Origin: Acidobacteriota bacterium
GTDB lineage: Bacteria; Acidobacteriota; UBA6911; RPQK01; JACQSY01
Assembly: GCA_016211085.1 (NCBI GenBank)
Contig: JACQSY010000023.1
Span: 1 to 33,087 of the forward strand
Direction of reading: 5' to 3'
Length of the DNA: 33,087 bases
Shown: piece by piece, positions 24,588 through 31,834 of the stretch
How positions within the stretch are numbered: the first letter of the stretch is position 1
Layout of the letters: every line of letters starts with the position of its first letter
Made by a program: the position numbers and the translations under genes
The notes under the pieces: model-generated
Told to the model about the DNA's origin: nothing
What the model saw: the letters and a program-made list of their open reading frames with translations, nothing else
The model's database searches: none

Positions 24588-26969
24588 TCAATGACGCTGC
24601 AACCTGGCAACAGCCCGTGCGAGTTGGCCGGCCTCAACGGGCTTGGCCAGGTGCCAGTCATATCCTGCAGCAATCAGCTGCTCGCGATCGCTGGAGCCCG
24701 CATAGCCAGTAACAGCAATGGCCAATAACTGATTCTCACGGCTCTCTCGCTCGGCCAGACGTAACTTACGGATGAGGGTAAAGCCGTCTTCTCCGGGCAT
24801 GGCAATGTCGGCCAACAGGACATCAGGTCTATTTTTCACGACCGACTCCAGTGCTTCTCGTGCCGAGCCTGCCGCGAATACCTTAGCCCCAAGAGATTCC
24901 AAAATTTGGATCAGCAATTCTCGGGCATCCACATCATCATCAACCACCAGCACCTGCAGCCCGACCAGCTTTACAAGCTCTGGCGGAGCGGTAGGGTCAT
25001 GGGTCTTCTCCGAGGAGATCTCCGATTCTCCGGCTGGAAGCGTCACGGCAAAAGTGCTGCCTTGCCCTTTTCCAGGACTGCATGCCGTGACCTTTCCTCC
25101 GTGCGCATGAACGATTTCCTGCACAATGGCAAGGCCTAGGCCCAGGCCTCCCTGAGGTCGGGCGCTTTCCGCCTGTTTGAACCGGTTGAAAATGTCGGGT
25201 AATAACTCGGGGCTGATTCCCTCGCCATTGTCAGCAACCTGAATTTGTACTGACGACTGATCGCGGGCGAGCTGCACACCTACATGGCCATTTCGCGGCG
25301 TGAACTTGATCGCATTTGAGACAAGATTCCACACGATTTGCTGCAATCGCTGGCTGTCCCCCTCAGTAATGATCGGCTCGTGTAGAACTGTAACCTCCAG
25401 CGCAACGCCCTTACTGCCCGCCGCCGGGCGGAGGTCGTCGACCGCAGCATGGACCACGGCCGATAAGTCTACTGGTTTTTTCTCGAGCTGCAGCTTGCCG
25501 GCGACGATGCGTGACAAATCTAAAAGCGACTCAACCAGGTGCAGTTCCGCACGCGCGTTTCTTTCGATCACTTCCAGGGCGTGCTTGGCCTGTTCAGGAG
25601 GCAGGCTGCGGGATTTCAAGATCGATGTCCAGCCCAAGACGGAGCCAAGCGGCGTACGCAGCTCGTGCGAGAGCGTAGCGAGAAACTCGTCCTTGGCCCG
25701 ATTTGCCTGCTCGGCCTCCAGTTTCGCCCGGTGTTCGGCCTCGGCAGCTTTTCTGCGTTCAGTGATATCAGCAACCGCCGCCAGGATGAATATACCTTCG
25801 GCAGTCTTGATCGGGCTGAGTCCGATTTCGACGGGAACTTCAGACTCGTCCTTCCTCAAAGCGTACAATTCCCGGCCTTCACCCATGCGGCGGCTCGGGT
25901 TGGCCAAGAAGGCCGTTCGGTATTCTGCATGCTGCCCTCGGAAGCGAAGCGGCACTAATTCGTCGACAAAGCGTCCCACCAGTTCGTCATGAGTGTAGCC
26001 AAAGAGCTGTTCTGAAATACCGTTGACCAGAACGATTCTTCCTTCCTGATTCACCATGACCATGGCGACAGGCGCCGCTTCGACTGCGAGCCGGAACCTT
26101 TCTTCAGCCTGCTTTCGCTCGGTGATATCCGAACACACCCCCCTCATCCAGTCGGGACGGCCCTCTTGGCCATGAAAGACTTTCCCACAGCCTTCGACCC
26201 ATCGAACACGGCCATCGGGACGCACAATCCGATACTCAATGCGATACTCTTCGCCCGTTGCCACAGCCCGTGAGATTGCCTCCAATACCCGATCACGATC
26301 ATCGGGATGCATTTCCCTTTGAACAGCGTCAAACGTTGCCGGAAAGCTGCCGGGAGCAAGACCGTGAATTGCTTCGAGCTCATGAGACCATTTCACTTCA
26401 CCGGTTCCAATTTTCCATTGCCAGGTTCCCAGCCCGCCCGCTTCTAGCGCGAGCCGTAGCTGTTCTTCCGCGGCTTGGGCCTGGGCGCGTTCATTCTCGA
26501 GAAGCTTACGACGTTCCTGTTCAGACTGTGCGACGGCGGAGGTCGCACGCCCCCAGGATTCGTTTAATCCACTTACAAATGCTCCCACTATCAAGAAAAC
26601 GAAGATGGCGATCAGGTCGGCAGGATCACGGAGGGACAGCGAGTGAAAGGGCTCCATCCAGAAATAGTCCGTTGCCAGGGCACAAAGTACGGTGGTGAGA
26701 ATCCCAGGCCCGAAACCGCCAAACCGGGCACTTACCATGATGGCGGGGAAAAACAGAAGGAACGGCAGCCGCGCGCCCCATACGCTGTTCAGAGGCAGCC
26801 GCAAAAGGGTGGCAAGTCCAGCCACAAGCACGGCAAGGCCATAGCCGTTCAATAGCGTCGCAGTTCCCGCTGTGAACACAGCTATGCCATAACGTGTCAG
26901 CAGGCTACGGTTCCTTTCTTGCCGCACCTCTTGCCGCACCGCCAGCCGATCAGTCATTGCGTGCCCCAC
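24588..26969 (-). CDS. hybrid sensor histidine kinase (membrane, PAS-PAS-HisKA-HATPase-REC)
   Basis: This 793-residue protein has, in order: a KdpD-type DUF4118 membrane region at about 25-140, a coiled coil, PAS/PAC at about 170-285, a second PAS/PAC at about 290-405, HisKA with the H-box LSHELRTP (phospho-His435), an ATPase domain with N-box WNLVSNAIKFTP (548-558) and G-boxes VADNGEGI and GGLGLGLAI, and a C-terminal receiver with acidic VVDDD, phospho-Asp721 and Lys776. The start is GTG 26969 because AAGGAGG sits 10 bases upstream; the later ATG would be too far from it. No separate response regulator is nearby, so it is an orphan hybrid kinase and the signal is unknown. Three spaced ATTCAA motifs lie upstream. 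Confidence 0.95.
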   Translation of the reverse strand: MGHAMTDRLAVRQEVRQERNRSLLTRYGIAVFTAGTATLLNGYGLAVLVAGLATLLRLPLNSVWGARLPFLLFFPAIMVSARFGGFGPGILTTVLCALATDYFWMEPFHSLSLRDPADLIAIFVFLIVGAFVSGLNESWGRATSAVAQSEQERRKLLENERAQAQAAEEQLRLALEAGGLGTWQWKIGTGEVKWSHELEAIHGLAPGSFPATFDAVQREMHPDDRDRVLEAISRAVATGEEYRIEYRIVRPDGRVRWVEGCGKVFHGQEGRPDWMRGVCSDITERKQAEERFRLAVEAAPVAMVMVNQEGRIVLVNGISEQLFGYTHDELVGRFVDELVPLRFRGQHAEYRTAFLANPSRRMGEGRELYALRKDESEVPVEIGLSPIKTAEGIFILAAVADITERRKAAEAEHRAKLEAEQANRAKDEFLATLSHELRTPLGSVLGWTSILKSRSLPPEQAKHALEVIERNARAELHLVESLLDLSRIVAGKLQLEKKPVDLSAVVHAAVDDLRPAAGSKGVALEVTVLHEPIITEGDSQRLQQIVWNLVSNAIKFTPRNGHVGVQLARDQSSVQIQVADNGEGISPELLPDIFNRFKQAESARPQGGLGLGLAIVQEIVHAHGGKVTACSPGKGQGSTFAVTLPAGESEISSEKTHDPTAPPELVKLVGLQVLVVDDDVDARELLIQILESLGAKVFAAGSAREALESVVKNRPDVLLADIAMPGEDGFTLIRKLRLAERESRENQLLAIAVTGYAGSSDREQLIAAGYDWHLAKPVEAGQLARAVARLQRH

Positions 26970-27244
26970 GAGAAGGGTGCCTCCTTGCGATCTAAGACAT
27001 CTGGAAAGCGCTTCCGCTGGCCGATGTTCTTATCTGCGAATTCCCCCAGATTTTCTTAATCGTAATCATGATAGTGCATGCGTGCAACCTATTCAACACC
27101 CATTCAATGCCATTCAATCGCACGCAGGCTGTCTCGAAAATCCATGAATAAATTCAAGTCAACCTGGCGCAAATCTTAACCAAATTGACTTGGGAACATC
27201 GACGTAAGTCTCTAGCAGGGTTTTGTCTTACTGGGGCCATCAAG
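26970..27244. other. intergenic region upstream of the hybrid kinase
   Basis: No coding sequence is visible. ATTCAA occurs at 27091, 27102 and 27112 (steps of 11 and 10 bases), reading as TTGAAT repeats toward the kinase gene. TTGACT-type hexamers occur on both strands around 27155-27190, but I could not pair them with good -10 boxes. The region should contain the kinase promoter. Confidence 0.3.
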
Positions 27245-27317
27245 CAGCCCCAACGGGAGTCGAACCCGTGTTTCCGCCGTGAGAGGGCGGCGTCCTAGGC
27301 CACTAGACGATGGGGCC
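27245..27317 (-). tRNA. tRNA-Glu (anticodon CTC)
   Basis: The minus strand folds as a 73-nt cloverleaf: acceptor GGCCCCA with TGGGGCT (first pair G-U), a D-arm within GTCTAGTGGCCTAGGAC, anticodon stem CCGCC/GGCGG around loop CTCTCAC (anticodon CTC), T-stem ACGGG/CCCGT with TTCGACT, and discriminator G. The CCA tail is not encoded. It lies between the hybrid kinase and a small hypothetical gene, all on the minus strand. It reads GAG codons. Confidence 0.96.
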
Positions 27318-27405
27318 GGGCCAAAGAAAGGCTACATCTACAGGAAGGATGGAAGCTTTGTCAAATCGGTCGAAAATCCACAGACCATCCAACGCGTTCC
27401 CTCCG

Positions 27406-27651
27406 TCAGCGCCGGTGCGACAGGAATTGCTCCAGCAGATAATCCTCAAGCGAGCGCGGGTGGTCTAAAAGTGAGGAGAGCTCATCCCACGGAAGAAGAA
27501 ACTCAAAAGGTTCGACCCGGCGATGGGCTAGCCGGACCTTCAGGGCTTCAGCCTGTTCCTCGAACTCGACAACGGCGTCCGACCCAAGGTGAAAAAAAAC
27601 ATACTGGCGCAGCTTCTCATCGAAGGTTCGAATCAGTTCCGTACGTTCCAT
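27406..27651 (-). CDS. small hypothetical protein (81 aa)
   Basis: ATG 27651 opens an 81-residue acidic, helix-prone protein with MERTELIRTFDEKLRQYVFF, 'VVEFEEQAEALKVRLAHRRVEPFEFLLPWDEL' and a terminal 'LEDYLLEQFLSHRR'. No known domain or motif was recognised. Composition and amphipathic patterning look like a genuine soluble protein, and no better frame exists in this gap. The ribosome binding site is weak. It is co-directional with tRNA-Glu, about 90 bases upstream of it. It may be a lineage-specific gene; moderate confidence only. Confidence 0.55.
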   Translation of the reverse strand: MERTELIRTFDEKLRQYVFFHLGSDAVVEFEEQAEALKVRLAHRRVEPFEFLLPWDELSSLLDHPRSLEDYLLEQFLSHRR

Positions 27652-27757
27652 TCAACTTTTCGAATACCATCAGCATCTAATAAAGCGGTTGTCCTTTAAC
27701 CACCGGGCCTCGTTGGAACCTCCCCTCTGGCGGGGCCCCTCTTCATCTTGCTTCCTT

Positions 27758-28087
27758 CTACTCGAAATGCTTTAGGCCCAGTTTCTCAGAGATCTTGTCC
27801 GTCTGGTCTACCACCGACGCAGCGGCAACCCCCATGGTGATGCAAATGGCTTCGCTGATTTCTTCCGGAGTGGCTCCGTTCTTAATGGCCTTTTGAACAT
27901 GTCCCTCCAGGCACCCTTGACAGTGATAAGCGAGCGAGGCGGCTATGGCAATCAATTCCTTGGTTTTTCTGTCCAGCTTGGAACGCTTGTAGGTCTCATG
28001 GTAGAACTGGAAATAAATCTTCCGCATCCGCTCTTCCACCATGGTGTAGGAAGGCCATTTTTGCTCCACCTTTTTCTCTTTTGCCAT
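27758..28087 (-). CDS. AhpD-like carboxymuconolactone decarboxylase-family protein
   Basis: This small all-helical protein has the AhpD-type active site CQGCLEGH: a CXXC redox pair and a His three residues later, in 'AIAASLAYHCQGCLEGHVQKA'. The tail 'GATPEEISEAICITMGVAAASVVDQT' is typical of the CMD family. Members act as alkylhydroperoxidase-like thiol-disulfide enzymes. The frame extends to a GTG at 28108 (116 aa), but ATG 28087 (109 aa, MAKEKKVEQKWPS) fits family starts better; neither has a strong ribosome binding site. It is divergent from lptD, with a 12-bp inverted repeat in between that could be an operator. Confidence 0.88.
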   Translation of the reverse strand: MAKEKKVEQKWPSYTMVEERMRKIYFQFYHETYKRSKLDRKTKELIAIAASLAYHCQGCLEGHVQKAIKNGATPEEISEAICITMGVAAASVVDQTDKISEKLGLKHFE

Positions 28088-28112
28088 GCCGTAATACTCA
28101 ATTTTCACGCGT

Positions 28113-28153
28113 GAATAGTCAATAGCAGCTCATCAGACCCTTATTGACTATTC
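28113..28153. promoter_or_regulatory. perfect 12-bp inverted repeat between divergent genes
   Basis: GAATAGTCAATA (28113-28124) and TATTGACTATTC (28142-28153) are exact reverse complements separated by 17 bases, in the short gap between the AhpD-like gene and lptD. No T-tract follows, so it is not a standard terminator. Its centre-to-centre spacing of about 29 bases suits a regulator binding site or an RNA hairpin in the leader. Confidence 0.55.
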
Positions 28154-28174
28154 CGCTTTCAACCCTGACCATTG

Positions 28175-30376
28175 ATGTTGATGCGATCCACTTTAATTAC
28201 TACGGCGCTTGTCGCATTCTTTTTCGACTTTTTTTTGGAAGGGCAGGACCGTGCCCGTCTTGAATTTCCTTATAAGTCAGGGGAAATCATCATTCAAGCC
28301 GACCGGCTCATCCGGGAATCCGCCACTCTGTGGATGGCTGAAGGAGATGTGGTCGTCACCTACCAGGGAAGCACCTTAACGGCATCACGCATTGAATACA
28401 ACCCCGTGCTGGAAAGAGTGCGTGCAGAAGGAAACATAGAGGTGAAACGGGGAGTGCAATGGCTTAAGGGATCCCGTGCTGAATTGAATCTCAAAAACGA
28501 GACCGGCGTTCTGGAAGATGTTGAAGGTTTTACTGACGAAGAGTTCTTCGTGCGCGCCCGCCGTCTATTTCAAACCGGTCCCAATCAGTACGTGGCTGAA
28601 AACGGTTTTTTGACCGCCTGCAAAGAAGCGCTGCCCAAGTGGAGCTTCACCGTCCAGAAGGCCCGCATCCGATTGGATTCTACAACGCGTCTGAACCACA
28701 CCTTGTTCCGTGTGAAAAGCGTTCCGGTATTCTATCTTCCCTTTGTCATGGTGCCCAACGCCAAAAAAGAGCGCTCCAGCGGCTTCCTGCTTCCCAGCAC
28801 TGGAACCTCCAGCAACAAGGGAAGGCGCATCAGCCAGTCCTTTTACCTGGTGCTGGGCCGCAGCGCGGACGTGATGCTGCACGGCGATTACTTCTCAGAA
28901 CGTGGCTTTGGCTACGGGATGAGCTTTCGCATGCAGCCCAATGCGGTCAGCCGTCTCCAGGTGGACGGCTATCTTGTAGACGACCGCAAAGACCAGGGCG
29001 GAGCCAGTGTCAACGCCATTGGAGAGACGCATTTTTCCAACGGCTTTCGAGCCGTCGCCGACTTCAGCCTGGTTTCCAACTTCCTGTTCCGCCAAATCTT
29101 TTCCGATAACTTTTACGCAGCAACGCGTCCCAATGAAAATTCCCGGGTCTTCGTGACCAACAACTTTCGCTCCAGCTCGTTCAATTTTTTGATATCAGGT
29201 GAACAAACCGTACTCTCGGATCGCAGCGTGGTGGTGCGCAATACCCCCTTGATTGACTTGAAGCTCCTGGGCCACCGGCTTCTCGACACACCATTTTATC
29301 TGGAGCTGGACGCCTCGCTGGAAGGTTTGAGCCGCAACGATCAAATCCTGGAAACACCAGGGCTCATCCAGCGCATAGATTTTTTTTCCCAGCTCTACAC
29401 GTCACTCCCCCTGCTGCAAGGTTTAAGGCTCAGCCCGCGGCTTGGTTTGCGGCACACTTTTTACAGCGATAGTCTCGATGAAAACCTTCAGCGTCTTACC
29501 GGCGAGAACATCAACCGTCAATACGTCGAATTCAGCGCCCAACTGCAGGGATGGGGAATGTCACGAGTGTACGGCCGCAGCGGAAGTTCGGCCTGGAAAC
29601 ATCTCATTGAGCCTGTGGTGGAGTACCGCTATATCGGAGGCCTCGATGAATTTCAACGCATCGTCCGCTTTAATGAGCGGGATGCGGTTGCCAACACCCA
29701 CGAGGTGGAATACGCACTCGTAAATCGCCTTTTTCAAAGAAAACTGATGAATGGAGTCCCTCGTAATCACGAATGGCTTTCGGTGCGAATTGCACAGAAG
29801 CATTTTTTCGACCCGGATTTTGGCGGAGCTTTTCAGGAAAACTCAGTCAATCAATTTTATCCTCTTTATACGCTCACAGGATTTCACTATGCAGCCGTGC
29901 GGCGGGATTTTTCTCCGGTCTCCACGCTGGTGCGGCTGTCGCCAGAACCACGCGTCAGCTTTGAAGTACGCAGCGATTATGATACGCGTTTTCACACCTT
30001 TAGAAACTTCTCTGTCACAGGGTTTCTCAACTCGGAGCGATTGTCTGTCGGCACCACCTACTTTTTGACGGAAAAGCTGGAACGGGGGACTTTTGAAAAC
30101 AACCAGCTTCAGGCCCAGATCGCCCTGGGGAACCTTCAGCGCGGCCCTGCTCTCAGTACCAGCTTTACCTACGACACGGAGCGCTCGAGATTTCTCAATT
30201 CCATGACACGGCTGCATTACGTCTGGGACTGCTGCGCCGTTTCTCTGGAATACCAGCAGTTTGATCTGGGCGTCAGGCAGGAGCGACAACTCCGCTTCTC
30301 GTTTTCCTTGAAGGGGATCGGCACCTTTGGAACCATCAAACGACCGGAAACGGTTTTCTCCGGCACCGTCTTTTAA
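28175..30376 (+). CDS. lptD: LPS-assembly outer-membrane protein LptD
   Basis: A signal-like hydrophobic N-terminus (through about residue 25) is followed by an OstA/LptA-like jellyroll region at about 35-150 ('GEIIIQADRLIRES..LWMAEGDVVVTYQGSTLTA'). The LptD beta-barrel domain follows from about 190 to the end, with the typical 'FRVKSVPVFYLPFVMVP' entry and 'RSSGFLLPS' motif. It forms the outer-membrane translocon for lipopolysaccharide with LptE. At about 733 residues it is normal length. The start could be TTG 28172, ATG 28175 or ATG 28181; no ribosome binding site decides, and ATG 28175 is chosen. The conserved cysteines of E. coli LptD are not evident. It is followed directly by folK and lepB. 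Confidence 0.93.
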   Translation: MLMRSTLITTALVAFFFDFFLEGQDRARLEFPYKSGEIIIQADRLIRESATLWMAEGDVVVTYQGSTLTASRIEYNPVLERVRAEGNIEVKRGVQWLKGSRAELNLKNETGVLEDVEGFTDEEFFVRARRLFQTGPNQYVAENGFLTACKEALPKWSFTVQKARIRLDSTTRLNHTLFRVKSVPVFYLPFVMVPNAKKERSSGFLLPSTGTSSNKGRRISQSFYLVLGRSADVMLHGDYFSERGFGYGMSFRMQPNAVSRLQVDGYLVDDRKDQGGASVNAIGETHFSNGFRAVADFSLVSNFLFRQIFSDNFYAATRPNENSRVFVTNNFRSSSFNFLISGEQTVLSDRSVVVRNTPLIDLKLLGHRLLDTPFYLELDASLEGLSRNDQILETPGLIQRIDFFSQLYTSLPLLQGLRLSPRLGLRHTFYSDSLDENLQRLTGENINRQYVEFSAQLQGWGMSRVYGRSGSSAWKHLIEPVVEYRYIGGLDEFQRIVRFNERDAVANTHEVEYALVNRLFQRKLMNGVPRNHEWLSVRIAQKHFFDPDFGGAFQENSVNQFYPLYTLTGFHYAAVRRDFSPVSTLVRLSPEPRVSFEVRSDYDTRFHTFRNFSVTGFLNSERLSVGTTYFLTEKLERGTFENNQLQAQIALGNLQRGPALSTSFTYDTERSRFLNSMTRLHYVWDCCAVSLEYQQFDLGVRQERQLRFSFSLKGIGTFGTIKRPETVFSGTVF

Positions 30377-30380
30377 TTCA

Positions 30381-30866
30381 GTGCCTCACCGAATCTTTTT
30401 ATCTTTGGGATCCAACCTGGGGGACCGTGCAAAATATCTGGAATCTGCCCTGGCCCTGCTCGAAGCCCGCGGCGTTCGTTTGTTGCGCTGCTCATCTCTT
30501 TTCGAAACCGAGCCCATTGGTGTGAAGGATCAACCGTGGTTCTTGAACCTAGTCTGTGAGGTCGCTACCGCAAAAAGTGCGGCTGAACTGCTGGACACTT
30601 GCCAGCAGATTGAAGATGAGCTGGGGAGAATCCGCCTTCAGCCGCTTGGTCCCAGGACCATTGATATTGATATCTTGTTTTTCGGCAACCTGATGCTGGA
30701 AACTCCTCAACTGAAGCTTCCGCACCCGCGTCTTTACGAACGAAATTTTGTATTGATCCCCCTGGAGCAAATTGCCCCGGAGTTTCGCGATCCCCGCACT
30801 GGTCGGTCGGTGCGGGAACTCCGGCTCGACTGCGGCGACACAGCGATAGTAAGGCGCATGGTATAA
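30381..30866 (+). CDS. folK: 2-amino-4-hydroxy-6-hydroxymethyldihydropteridine pyrophosphokinase (HPPK)
   Basis: The 161-residue enzyme opens with VPHRIFLSLGSNLGDR, the HPPK nucleotide/pterin-binding start. It contains SSLFETEPIG near 40 and the diagnostic PRTIDIDILFFG near 90, ending with LPHPRLYERNFVLIPL. It transfers pyrophosphate from ATP to the pterin in folate synthesis. GTG 30381, 4 bases after the lptD stop, is chosen because the domain starts at once. The frame is also open from TTG 30327 inside lptD, with a GAAGGGG upstream, so an overlapping longer start is possible. Confidence 0.93.
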   Translation: MPHRIFLSLGSNLGDRAKYLESALALLEARGVRLLRCSSLFETEPIGVKDQPWFLNLVCEVATAKSAAELLDTCQQIEDELGRIRLQPLGPRTIDIDILFFGNLMLETPQLKLPHPRLYERNFVLIPLEQIAPEFRDPRTGRSVRELRLDCGDTAIVRRMV

Positions 30867-30867
30867 T
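30859..30867 (+). promoter_or_regulatory. extended -10 promoter for lepB
   Basis: TGGTATAAT matches the extended -10 consensus TGnTATAAT exactly. It lies at the folK stop codon, 15 bases before ATG 30883. The predicted transcript start near 30874 gives a leader of about 9 bases, consistent with the lack of a ribosome binding site before lepB. No clear -35 box, which extended -10 promoters often lack. Confidence 0.45.
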
Positions 30868-30882
30868 TTCCCGCCCTGGCCG

Positions 30883-31611
30883 ATGAGCATTGAGACAAGC
30901 GAGAAAAAAAGGCGAAAGCAATACAGCACGCTACGCGAGTACTTTGTGACCACCGTGGTGTGCACGATCTACGCGCTTTTTGTCACCACTTATGTGGTGC
31001 ATCCCATGACGGTTCCTACTCCCTCCATGGTGCCCACCATCCTGGTCGGAGATCGCCTGCTCATAGACAAGTTCACCATTCGTAACGCCTTTGACTCCGC
31101 CGCTCCCTTGACCCCGCGCCATCCTGTACGACGAGGCGACATTGTGGTCTTTAAATTCCCCAACCAGCCGGAAGTGCTCTATGTCAAACGGGCCATAGGG
31201 CTGGCCGGCGAGACACTGGAAATTCGGGACAAGGACGTTTACATCGACGGCCAGAGGTTGCGGGAGCCTTACAAGAGGCACTCTGATCCGTACACTTACG
31301 AACGTCGAGAGGGGGCTCACGAGTTTTCAGGTGAGGCCGTGCGTGATAATTTCGGCCCCGTGAAAATCCCCCCTGACAGCTATTTTGTCATGGGGGACAA
31401 CCGCGACGACAGCGCCGACAGCCGCTACTTTGGTTTTCTGCCCCGCAGCCACGTTGTGGGCAAACCGCTCATCGTCTTCTGGTCTTATGCCGATGCCCCG
31501 GATGCTTATCTGCGGTCGGGTTTTCCCGACGTTATCAAGTTGTACGCTGAACGGGTCATCCACTTCTTTACCCGGACCCGCTGGGAGCGGATCGGACATC
31601 AAGTCAAATAA
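30883..31611 (+). CDS. lepB: signal peptidase I
   Basis: This 242-residue S26 protease has a single N-terminal membrane segment at about 20-40. The catalytic Ser48 is in PTPSMVPT, the general-base Lys102 is in YVKRAIGLAGE, and GDNRDDSADSRYFG is the conserved box E. It cleaves signal peptides on the outer face of the inner membrane; the secreted lipoprotein and M2 peptidase types in this window illustrate the Sec traffic it would serve (lipoproteins themselves use LspA). ATG 30883 has no clear ribosome binding site but sits just downstream of an extended -10 box. It is the last gene of the lptD-folK-lepB block and is followed by a repeat with a terminator-like hairpin. Confidence 0.95.
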   Translation: MSIETSEKKRRKQYSTLREYFVTTVVCTIYALFVTTYVVHPMTVPTPSMVPTILVGDRLLIDKFTIRNAFDSAAPLTPRHPVRRGDIVVFKFPNQPEVLYVKRAIGLAGETLEIRDKDVYIDGQRLREPYKRHSDPYTYERREGAHEFSGEAVRDNFGPVKIPPDSYFVMGDNRDDSADSRYFGFLPRSHVVGKPLIVFWSYADAPDAYLRSGFPDVIKLYAERVIHFFTRTRWERIGHQVK

Positions 31612-31627
31612 TCCTGCCCCAGCAAGT

Positions 31628-31769
31628 TTCAGAGGCGCGCACGAAGCGCAGCGGAGTAAGCGCTGCTTGCAATTTCGAACTACGAAGTACGAATTGGAGG
31701 AGATTCGCAGTTGGGACTTCGTACTTTGTAATTTTTTCTTGAGCGCTCGTTCGCAGCCTGCGCCTTTGA
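31628..31769 (-). repeat. palindromic intergenic repeat with inserted hairpin
   Basis: The outer arms TTTCAGAGGCGCGCACGAAG...AGTAAGCGCT and GAGCGCTCGTTCGCAGCC...GCGCCTTTGA match, on the minus strand, the two halves of the 95-bp repeat at 10269. The centre is replaced by an AT-richer segment carrying its own inverted repeat. It lies between the convergent lepB and isocitrate dehydrogenase genes. Confidence 0.7.
31679..31737 (+). terminator. terminator-like hairpin after lepB
   Basis: ACTACGAAGTACGAA (31679-31693) pairs with TTCGTACTTTGTAAT (31718-31732) at 13 of 15 positions, with a 24-base loop, followed by TTTTTT. The stem is AT-rich, so strength is uncertain. It is placed to end the lptD-folK-lepB transcript, within the repeat element. 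Confidence 0.4.
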
Positions 31770-31834
31770 CTTTGTCCCGTCTATGATTTTATGACCCGCC
31801 ACTTCGAAATTCCTGCTTTCTTCGAACGTCCGGT

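Noticed and set aside
27220..27255. GGGGC...GCCCC hairpin just past the tRNA-Glu 3' end as a terminator
   Set aside because: One arm is the tRNA acceptor stem itself and no T-tract follows on the minus strand.
27279..27680. 133-residue plus-strand frame over tRNA-Glu and the small hypothetical gene
   Set aside because: It reads through the antisense strand of a tRNA; no start signals or motif.
27655..27735. tRNA-like segment (GTGGTTAAAGGACAACCGC on the minus strand)
   Set aside because: It resembles a D-arm, but no matching acceptor stem, T-arm with TTCGA or 7-base anticodon loop can be folded around it.
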